From contig JAHFEC010000081.1 of NCBI GenBank assembly GCA_023248665.1, positions 1-5,415 of the forward strand: 5,415 nucleotides of DNA, given 5' to 3'. Source of the DNA: Microcaldota archaeon (GTDB lineage Archaea; Micrarchaeota; Micrarchaeia; Anstonellales; Anstonellaceae). Shown piece after piece: positions 1 through 3,660 of this stretch (the stretch's first letter is position 1; each line of letters opens with the position of its first letter). The translations under genes were made by a program, and so were the position numbers. Under the pieces are notes generated by a model. It worked only from the letters and a program-made list of their open reading frames with translations, ran no database searches and was not told where the DNA came from.

Positions 1-178
1 CGAACATCAGCTTCGGCCTGCTGGCCGCCCTCAAGGCGCTACGGCGCCTTGGGGCCCATTCGCCCGAGGGCGAATCGGGAAGTCTGCCCAACCGCTCGCG
101 GTTGAGCATCCACTTGCACAGGCGCTCGATGCCAAGGCCGAAACCGGCGTGGGGCACCGAGCCGTATTCGCGCAAATC
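1..178 (-). pseudogene. asnS 3'-end remnant, copy A (partial at window edge)
   Basis: Read on the minus strand, this stretch encodes the end of an asparaginyl-tRNA synthetase: DLREYGSVPHAGFGLGIERL (class II motif 3), then CKWM, then a foreign 34-codon insertion at 9-110. It matches copy B (766-943) at 177 of 178 positions; the one difference is base 120 (A here, G at 885). It matches the intact gene (1528-1603) outside the insertion with two synonymous changes. Similarity stops abruptly at 178, where the relBE promoter region begins. There is no catalytic body upstream, so this is a non-functional fragment. Its far end, which should hold the stop codon, lies left of the window. It keeps the leucine that copy B has changed to proline. 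Confidence 0.9.
9..110. repeat. Hairpin-rich 102-bp insertion element, copy A
   Basis: This block interrupts the asnS-derived sequence and is absent from the intact gene. It is made largely of consecutive perfect inverted repeats: stems at 14-27, 33-50, 58-75 and 89-104. It is flanked by CATC at 5-8 and 107-110, where the intact gene has CATC once, consistent with a 4-bp target duplication around a 98-bp element. It is identical to the copy at 774-875. I do not recognise a known family. It has no obvious terminal inverted repeats. Confidence 0.8.
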
Positions 179-198
179 CGTTCCGATTGGGCAAAGCC

Positions 199-238
199 TT
201 AAATATAACTAAATATAATAATTATATGTGATTATATG
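199..238 (+). promoter_or_regulatory. relBE promoter with helically phased direct repeats (probable operator)
   Basis: An AT-rich island in a GC-rich neighbourhood, ending at the relB start codon (236). It holds TAAATATAA at 200-208 and 210-218, then ATTATATG at 221-228 and 231-238. Each pair is offset by 10 bp, about one helical turn. The first TAAATATAA lies 28-36 bp before the ATG, which fits an archaeal TATA box driving a nearly leaderless transcript. The phased repeats fit a ribbon-helix-helix antitoxin operator. The operator role is inferred from the usual autoregulation of relBE modules. Confidence 0.55.
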
Positions 239-418
239 CAGACTACAATAGCTATAGATGTGGAAATAAAGGAACAACTCAAGAAATTCGGCACCAAAGG
301 AGAGACATATCAGGGCATCATCCTCAATCTGATGGAAGTGGCCCGGATGCACGGATTCATGCAGAAACAGAGATGGATTTTGGAGAATGAGGAATTCGTC
401 CCGGTGAGCCGGCTATGA
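236..418 (+). CDS. relB: RelB-like antitoxin (ribbon-helix-helix type, archaeal)
   Basis: A 60-residue protein placed directly before a RelE-type toxin and overlapping it by 4 bp (ATGA at 415-418), the classic translationally coupled antitoxin-toxin order. The N-terminus (MQTTIAIDVEIKEQLKKFG) can form the beta-strand and first helix of a ribbon-helix-helix DNA-binding domain. The following GETYQGIILNLMEVAR segment resembles the second helix of small archaeal antitoxins. The charged C-terminus (KQRWILENEEFVPVSRL) would wrap the toxin. It is expected to neutralise the 415-696 product and to repress the operon through the repeats just upstream. The start at 236 is preferred because an earlier ATG at 226 runs into a stop at once. 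No Shine-Dalgarno sequence is evident. The fold is inferred from short motifs; the antitoxin role rests mostly on context. Confidence 0.8.
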   Translation: MQTTIAIDVEIKEQLKKFGTKGETYQGIILNLMEVARMHGFMQKQRWILENEEFVPVSRL

Positions 419-696
419 GCGGCTTTTCTGTGCTGGTTTCGCAGACGGCCCGGCAGGCTTACTACGAGTTGGATGAAGGCAGCCGAAAAAGAATCAAGCG
501 CGGCTTGGATGCGCTGGGAGAAGACCCTTATCGGCCCCGCAGCGGAGCGGACATCAAAAAGCTGGCCGGGGGGTTTGAGCCTCCGTTTTACCGCTTGAGG
601 ATTGGAGATTATCGCGTTATTTATACGATGGTCGGGGAAGAAGTGAAGATAACTGAAATCGTCCGGCGCAACCAAGGCTACAAATGGCTGGAATAG
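415..696 (+). CDS. relE: RelE/ParE-family toxin (probable ribosome-dependent mRNA interferase)
   Basis: A 93-residue protein with the typical length and layout of the RelE/ParE superfamily. The N-terminal strand (SGFSVLVSQTAR) is followed by two helices (about residues 15-40, including SRKRIKRGLDALGEDP), then KKLAGGFEPPFYRLRIGDYRVIYTM, the most conserved stretch of the family. The C-terminal strand EVKITEIVRRNQGYKWLE supplies the basic and Tyr residues that sit in the RelE active site (about R84-Y88). RelE proteins cleave mRNA in the ribosomal A site; ParE relatives poison gyrase. The residues seen here favour RelE, but sequence alone does not settle it. It is coupled to relB by an ATGA overlap, and its stop codon lies only 7 bp before asnS copy B at 704, so the cassette is very compact. 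Confidence 0.9.
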   Translation: MSGFSVLVSQTARQAYYELDEGSRKRIKRGLDALGEDPYRPRSGADIKKLAGGFEPPFYRLRIGDYRVIYTMVGEEVKITEIVRRNQGYKWLE

Positions 697-708
697 ACAG
701 GGCTTATG

Positions 709-725
709 GATAAACCCTATTTATC
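709..725. repeat. Inverted repeat GATAAA-5 nt-TTTATC in asnS copy B
   Basis: A perfect 6-bp inverted repeat with a 5-bp centre (CCCTA), starting 5 bp inside the left edge of copy B. The same sequence lies at 1471-1487 at the end of the intact gene. Its place at the edge of the duplicated block makes it a candidate recombinase core site. A weak stem-loop at the gene end is the plainer alternative. Confidence 0.45.
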
Positions 726-773
726 GTCCTCGGGAACGGGATGGCGTCGCGGATGTGGTCAAGGCCGAACATC

Positions 774-875
774 AGCTTCGGCCTGCTGGCCGCCCTCAAG
801 GCGCTACGGCGCCTTGGGGCCCATTCGCCCGAGGGCGAATCGGGAAGTCTGCCCAACCGCTCGCGGTTGAGCATC
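774..875. repeat. Hairpin-rich 102-bp insertion element, copy B
   Basis: Absent from the intact asnS at the matching point (1532-1535). Perfect inverted repeats follow one another: 779-792 (5-bp stem, loop TGCT), 798-815 (AAGGCGC, loop TACG, GCGCCTT), 823-840 (ATTCGCCC, GA, GGGCGAAT) and 854-869 (CAACCGC, TC, GCGGTTG). A palindrome GGGCCC lies between the second and third. CATC flanks both sides (770-773 and 872-875), as a 4-bp target duplication would. At 102 bp it keeps the asnS frame. It resembles in concept the in-frame palindromic elements of Rickettsia, but I see no sequence kinship to a known family. Confidence 0.8.
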
Positions 876-941
876 CACTTGCACGGGCGCTCGATGCCAA
901 GGCCGAAACCGGCGTGGGGCACCGAGCCGTATTCGCGCAAA

Positions 942-1064
942 TCAAAGCTCGCCGATGGCCCACAAGAGCTTGCGGTGCCCCGCAATCAGGCGCTCGAAGG
1001 CGGCCAGCTCTTGCGATACGATTTTGAGGCGCAGCTCATCTGAGATATGGCCTGATTTTTCCAT
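942..1064 (-). CDS. Small ORF overlapping doc; candidate partner/antitoxin (40 aa)
   Basis: A 40-residue ORF starting at an ATG (1064-1062) inside the doc 3' end and overlapping it by 29 bp in another frame. It begins MEKSGHISDELRLKIVSQEL and ends in HRKLLWAIGEL. The composition is that of a real, mostly helical, amphipathic small protein: acidic-basic heptad-like spacing, no low-complexity stretch, and one continuous predicted helix from about residue 9 to 39. Doc toxins normally come with a small antitoxin, and none is encoded upstream here (only 31 bp separates doc from asnS), so this is the only candidate partner. Its stop codon (942-944) falls on the junction with asnS copy B, so the natural C-terminus may have been set or cut by the cassette boundary. 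Function is inferred from context only; I do not recognise the family with certainty. Confidence 0.55.
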   Translation of the reverse strand: MEKSGHISDELRLKIVSQELAAFERLIAGHRKLLWAIGEL

Positions 1065-1434
1065 GTTCAACCCACTCCACAATCTCTTCTTCCGAATAAT
1101 ACCCGTCGCGCACCCCTTGAAGAACGCGCGCGTTCTCCGGGCTGTCCGCGACGCCTATCTTATTTCCATTCATCTCCAGAAACTTCTTGGCCGCCACGAA
1201 AGCCGTCCGGCGATTTCCGCTGGCGAACGCATGGGCCCGCACAAGGCCGCAGAGGAGAATGCCGGATTTTTTGTAAATTCCCCCCTCGCTTTCCATGCAC
1301 TCGGCGACCACTTGCCGAAGCTTGCCCGGCCCGAGAAGCTGGTGGCGGTCGCCCTTTTTGACGCGAATGACGCTAAGCACCAGCACATTCAGTTCGATAA
1401 TCTCTTCGGCGCTTGGATAAAGCAACTGGGCCAT
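1036..1434 (-). CDS. doc: Doc/Fic-family toxin (death-on-curing type)
   Basis: A 132-residue all-helical protein with the Fic/Doc signature at residues 68-76, H-A-F-A-S-G-N-R-R followed by TAF. The preceding helix (SGILLCGLVRAHAF) and following helix (TAFVAAKKFLEMNG) match Doc architecture, as does the length (phage P1 Doc is 126 residues). Doc proteins phosphorylate elongation factor Tu and stop translation; most Fic relatives AMPylate targets. The catalytic His68, Asn74 and Arg76 are present. The acidic residue that usually precedes GN and binds the metal is Ser72 here, so activity may be altered. The gene starts 31 bp after the asnS stop on the same strand, so it may be read through from asnS or use the weak TATA-like site at 1455-1460. 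It overlaps the 40-residue ORF downstream. No phd-like antitoxin lies upstream. Confidence 0.88.
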   Translation of the reverse strand: MAQLLYPSAEEIIELNVLVLSVIRVKKGDRHQLLGPGKLRQVVAECMESEGGIYKKSGILLCGLVRAHAFASGNRRTAFVAAKKFLEMNGNKIGVADSPENARVLQGVRDGYYSEEEIVEWVEHGKIRPYLR

Positions 1435-1454
1435 GAAGAATAGAGGATAGGATG

Positions 1455-1460
1455 ATTTAA
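1455..1460 (-). promoter_or_regulatory. Possible TATA box for doc
   Basis: TTAAAT on the minus strand, about 21-26 bp before the doc ATG at 1434. The spacing suits a nearly leaderless archaeal transcript. It lies in the 31-bp gap between asnS and doc, in sequence not shared with copy B. A single short AT match, so weak. Confidence 0.25.
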
Positions 1461-1465
1461 GAGAA

Positions 1466-1605
1466 TTATGGATAAACCCTATTTATCGTCCTCGGGAACG
1501 GGATGGCGTCGCGGATGTGGTCGAGGCCGAACATCCACTTGCACAGGCGCTCGATGCCAAGGCCGAAACCGGCGTGGGGAACGGAGCCGTATTCGCGCAA
1601 ATCAA
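1466..1605. repeat. asnS 3'-end repeat unit, intact-gene copy
   Basis: The last 140 bp of the functional asnS gene, duplicated at 704-945 (with the hairpin insertion) and 1-178 (partial). The left boundary falls exactly on the first base of the stop codon: bases 703 and 1465 differ. On the right, copy A diverges after 1603 and copy B after 1605; the last two bases could match by chance. Confidence 0.9.
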
Positions 1606-2776
1606 GATACCATTGGTAGTCTTTCATGGGCAGGTTCTGCTCGGCCATGCGCGCTTTCAATTCGTCGGCCTGCCAGATGCGCTCCGAACCGCCGATGATC
1701 TCTCCGTGGCCTTCGGGCGCCAAGAGGTCGGCGGACAGGACGGTGCCAAGCTGGTTGGGATCCTCGCGCATGTAGAAGGCCTTGAATTCTTTGAGATGGT
1801 TGTGGATGAAGATGGGCTGTGCCGCATCCTTGGTCAGGACAGCTTCCTCGTCCGCGCCCAAGTCCTGGCCGAATTCGATTTTGCAGTCAAGAGCCTGGCA
1901 TTTTTCGATGGCTTTCTCGTAGGAAAGGCGCGGGAACGGCCCCTTGACCGCCAAGAGCTTCTTGGGGTCCCGCTCGACGGATTCGAGCAGCTCCGCCTGG
2001 TTCTTGCCCAAATCGTGGCAAGTCTGCACGATCATGTCCTCTTGTAGTTGCATGTTCATCTTCTGGTTGTAGAAGGCCATCTCGGGCTCGAGGTGCCAGT
2101 ATTCGGCCAGATGGCGCACCGTGCGGCTGGGCTCGGCACGGAAGGAGGGGGCGAGCACATAGACTTTCTCAAGAGCAGTCATGAAAACTTCGGCATACAT
2201 CTGCCCGGACTGGGAGAGGTAGGCCGGCGAGCCGAAGTAGTTGAGCTCAAAAAGCGTGGAGCCGCCCTCGCAGGCCGATTTGGTGATGATGGGCGGCGCA
2301 AGCTCGAAAAACCCGCGCTCGTCGAAGAATTGGTGCAGGGAGCGCAGGGCCGCGTGGCGCAGTTTCATCAGCTTGGAGAGTTTCTGCGAGCGCAGCCACA
2401 GGTGGCGCACGTCGAGCAGGAATTCGGTGGACTGGTCCTTGGAGATTGGGAAGGGCTGGCCTTGGTGGATGAATTCGAATTGGCTGGCCGCCAGCTCCCA
2501 GCCGCCGGGCGCGCGCTCGTCCTTTTTGGGGATGCCGGCGAGCATGCACGAGGATTCGATGTAGGCGGATTTGGCGGCCTCGAACGCCTTCTCGCCGGCC
2601 GCATCCTTCTTGATGGCACATTGCAGGATGCCGCTCGCGTCGCGCAGCACGAGGAAGGCCAAAGAGCCGGAAGAGCGGGCGCGATGCACCCAGCCCCGGA
2701 TCTGGACGGGCTTGCCCTCGTGCTGGCCGGCGAGGATGTCGGCGATGGGGGTGAAGGAACCGGATATGCAGTCCAT
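1466..2776 (-). CDS. asnS: Asparaginyl-tRNA synthetase (archaeal type)
   Basis: A 436-residue class II aminoacyl-tRNA synthetase that charges tRNA-Asn with asparagine in the cytoplasm (EC 6.1.1.22). An N-terminal OB-fold anticodon-binding domain (about 10-105, with VQIRGWVHRARSSGSLAFLVLRD) leads to the catalytic core. Motif 1 lies near 152-165 (ERGFFELAPPIITKSACEGG). Motif 2 is FRAEPSRTVRHLAEYWHLEPE (about 212-231), and motif 3 is GFGLGIERL (403-411). SACEGGSTLFEL, the EPEMAF stretch and YGSVPHAGFGLGIER with IRDAIPFPRT near the end favour AsnRS over AspRS. Length fits the compact archaeal enzyme. The start at 2776 gives a full OB domain. No Shine-Dalgarno sequence is evident. It is divergent from vapBC and followed at 31 bp by doc. 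Its last 140 bp are duplicated twice nearby. Confidence 0.93.
   Translation of the reverse strand: MDCISGSFTPIADILAGQHEGKPVQIRGWVHRARSSGSLAFLVLRDASGILQCAIKKDAAGEKAFEAAKSAYIESSCMLAGIPKKDERAPGGWELAASQFEFIHQGQPFPISKDQSTEFLLDVRHLWLRSQKLSKLMKLRHAALRSLHQFFDERGFFELAPPIITKSACEGGSTLFELNYFGSPAYLSQSGQMYAEVFMTALEKVYVLAPSFRAEPSRTVRHLAEYWHLEPEMAFYNQKMNMQLQEDMIVQTCHDLGKNQAELLESVERDPKKLLAVKGPFPRLSYEKAIEKCQALDCKIEFGQDLGADEEAVLTKDAAQPIFIHNHLKEFKAFYMREDPNQLGTVLSADLLAPEGHGEIIGGSERIWQADELKARMAEQNLPMKDYQWYLDLREYGSVPHAGFGLGIERLCKWMFGLDHIRDAIPFPRTINRVYP
1471..1487. repeat. Inverted repeat GATAAA-5 nt-TTTATC at the asnS 3' end
   Basis: A perfect 6-bp inverted repeat around CCCTA, within the codons for the last residues (INRVYP) of AsnRS. 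The same sequence lies at 709-725 in copy B. It sits at the edge of the duplicated unit, where a tyrosine-recombinase core would be expected, but no recombinase is seen in the window. Confidence 0.45.
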
Positions 2777-2803
2777 AAGGATCGTGTAGATATTACAGAG
2801 GAA

Positions 2804-2813
2804 TGTTTTTTAC
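2804..2813 (-). promoter_or_regulatory. Possible TATA box for asnS
   Basis: GTAAAAAAC on the minus strand, centred about 32 bp before the asnS ATG, which fits a nearly leaderless archaeal transcript. It lies in the 120-bp divergent region between asnS and vapB. Weak, single-motif evidence. Confidence 0.3.
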
Positions 2814-2856
2814 CGCTCGTATCGGAACCGCAGAGGGGAACGCACGCAAACAGAAT

Positions 2857-2896
2857 CTTTATTAAATTCGGTGTAATAAGTGTAATAGGTGTAATT
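2857..2896 (+). promoter_or_regulatory. vapBC promoter and triple 9-bp direct repeat (probable operator)
   Basis: TTTATTAAA at about 2858-2866 is a good archaeal TATA candidate, some 30 bp before the vapB start. It is followed by three tandem repeats with a strict 9-bp period: GTGTAATA at 2871-2878 and 2880-2887, and GTGTAATT at 2889-2896. The last repeat ends directly at the ATG at 2897. Repeats between the TATA box and the start suit repression by VapB or VapBC. The regulatory role is inferred. Confidence 0.5.
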
Positions 2897-3136
2897 ATGG
2901 AGTACATCACCAAGAAAGTGCCCAAGAACCTCTCGGGCCGGATACGGCGGCTCAAGGCCCTGATGAGCCTGCGAATGAAACGGAAGGTGACCGAAGGCGA
3001 GGTCATCGCGCTCGGGATAGCGAAGCTCGAGGAGGGGGAGGAAAGGCGCTCTAGAAACGCTTTAATAGAGCTCTCCGGCATCATCAAGAACGGAAAGAGC
3101 TCGTCCAAGGAAGTGGATGACGTCGTATACGGATGA
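2897..3136 (+). CDS. vapB: VapB-family antitoxin
   Basis: A 79-residue protein directly before a PIN-domain toxin, overlapping it by 4 bp (ATGA at 3133-3136). The N-terminal half (MEYITKKVPKNLSGRIRRLK, then RKVTEGEVIALGIAKLEE) suits a DNA-binding fold of ribbon-helix-helix type. The C-terminal tail (LIELSGIIKNGKSSS, then KEVDDVVYG) matches the toxin-binding end of archaeal VapB proteins, which often finish in an acidic stretch plus YG. It should bind VapC and block its active site, and repress the operon through the 9-bp repeats upstream. The start at 2897 was chosen because it follows the TATA box and repeats at the right distance. The open frame continues upstream only as the antisense shadow of asnS. 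Confidence 0.82.
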   Translation: MEYITKKVPKNLSGRIRRLKALMSLRMKRKVTEGEVIALGIAKLEEGEERRSRNALIELSGIIKNGKSSSKEVDDVVYG

Positions 3137-3540
3137 GAGGTCCGATGGTTTTCATGATCATGCTCGACACGTCTTTTCTAATCGCCTTGGCACAGGGAAA
3201 GGACGAGAACCATGAGAGGGCGGATGCGCTGGCAAAGGAGTTCGATGAAAGGACGATTGTCAGCGACCATGTGCTCCTGGAATTCGTCACCCATCTGGCC
3301 AGGAGGGACGGGGGCGAAAATGAATATATGGCGGGGCAGAAACTTCTTTCCAGTGACGCGGATATGATATGCATTGGACGCGACGACTTGGGCGAAGCGC
3401 TGGATGTGATGAAGAAATACTCGCTCGGAAGCTTCGCGGATGCATCCAGCATCGTGATCATGAGAAAACTGGGCGTGAAGAAGATTGCCTCTTTTGATTC
3501 GGATTTCGACCGGGTGGCGGGGGTCGAACGGATTTGCTGA
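3133..3540 (+). CDS. vapC: VapC toxin, PIN-domain ribonuclease
   Basis: A 135-residue PIN-domain protein, the ribonuclease toxin of VapBC modules, which typically cut tRNA or rRNA with Mg2+ or Mn2+. The acidic catalytic set is visible: D12 in MLDTSFLIAL, E50 in LLEFV, D103 in SFADASS, and D122 in SFDSDFD near the C-terminus. Length fits the family. The start at 3133 overlaps the vapB stop and gives coupling, but in-frame ATGs at 3145, 3154 and 3160 are possible; the last would place the first catalytic Asp very near the N-terminus, as in many VapCs. It is followed by an 8-bp inverted repeat and a 120-bp gap before the ligase gene, so it probably ends the operon. Confidence 0.9.
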   Translation: MRGPMVFMIMLDTSFLIALAQGKDENHERADALAKEFDERTIVSDHVLLEFVTHLARRDGGENEYMAGQKLLSSDADMICIGRDDLGEALDVMKKYSLGSFADASSIVIMRKLGVKKIASFDSDFDRVAGVERIC

Positions 3541-3589
3541 TTCCCGCCCGGATGCGCCGATACTCTTATTATCATTCAATCGCGGGAAT
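3540..3589. repeat. Inverted repeat ATTCCCGC ... GCGGGAAT around the first 31-bp repeat
   Basis: Perfect 8-bp arms at 3540-3547 and 3582-3589 with a 34-bp interval. The left arm starts on the last base of the vapC stop codon. The interval holds the first copy of the 31-bp direct repeat, so the arms look like borders of a small inserted or duplicated piece. It could also be a long-loop stem in the vapC 3' region. Chance cannot be excluded. Confidence 0.35.
3551..3581. repeat. 31-bp direct repeat, copy 1
   Basis: The 31 bp from GATGCGCCGATAC to ATTCAATC recur exactly at 3618-3648, 67 bp downstream. The 36-bp interval (3582-3617) is unrelated. The flanking bases differ on both sides, so the repeat boundaries are sharp. 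Confidence 0.9.
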
Positions 3590-3617
3590 TTATCGTTTCA
3601 CGCAGTTCAGGATGGAA

Positions 3618-3648
3618 GATGCGCCGATACTCTTATTATCATTCAATC
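3618..3648. repeat. 31-bp direct repeat, copy 2, with ligase promoter
   Basis: An exact second copy of 3551-3581, ending 12 bp before the ligase ATG at 3661. It contains the AT-rich TCTTATTATC (3631-3640), which is well placed as a TATA box. Repeat size (31) and spacing (36) resemble a CRISPR unit, but there are only two copies and no cas genes in view. Confidence 0.85.
3631..3640 (+). promoter_or_regulatory. Probable TATA box for the DNA ligase gene
   Basis: TCTTATTATC lies 21-30 bp before the ATG at 3661, fitting a leaderless archaeal transcript. The same sequence in copy 1 of the direct repeat (3564-3573) could give a second, upstream promoter. This placement argues against the in-frame ATG at 3619, which would lie before the TATA box. 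Confidence 0.4.
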
Positions 3649-3660
3649 CGATGCTTTGGC

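Larger units (their letters stand above)
704..945 (-). pseudogene. asnS 3'-end remnant, copy B, with in-frame hairpin insertion
   Basis: A duplicate of the last 45-46 codons of asnS, from the stop codon (TTA at 704-706 on the plus strand) to 943-945. It matches the intact gene at 1466-1605 except for a 102-bp insertion at 774-875 and four substitutions: 761 (synonymous), 885 (Leu to Pro in GIERL), and two near 924-927 (synonymous Val and Ser codons). The insertion adds 34 codons without a stop, so the frame stays open from a possible ATG at 985. That ORF lacks the anticodon-binding domain and class II motifs 1 and 2, so it cannot be a working synthetase. It separates the relBE cassette from the doc cassette. 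Confidence 0.9.

Noticed and set aside
704..985. A 93-codon minus-strand ORF ending in the asnS C-terminus
   Set aside because: It joins junction sequence to the asnS copy and the hairpin insertion. It has no catalytic core and a Leu-to-Pro change in motif 3, so it is treated as a pseudogene fragment.
741..1043. Plus-strand ORFs over copy B and the doc region
   Set aside because: Shadows of the asnS remnant and of the minus-strand doc cassette. They have no family features.
2048..3136. A 362-codon plus-strand open frame across asnS and into vapB
   Set aside because: The first part is the antisense shadow of asnS, which shows clear class II synthetase motifs on the other strand. Only the last 79 codons (from 2897) are real, as vapB.
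3551..3648. A CRISPR array
   Set aside because: Only two repeats and one spacer, no cas genes, and the second repeat carries the likely ligase promoter. Kept only as a direct repeat and a finding.
3619..3660. An upstream ligase start at ATG 3619
   Set aside because: It lies within the direct repeat and before the best TATA candidate, and would add an unusual MRRYSYYHSIRCFG leader. The start at 3661 fits a leaderless transcript better.
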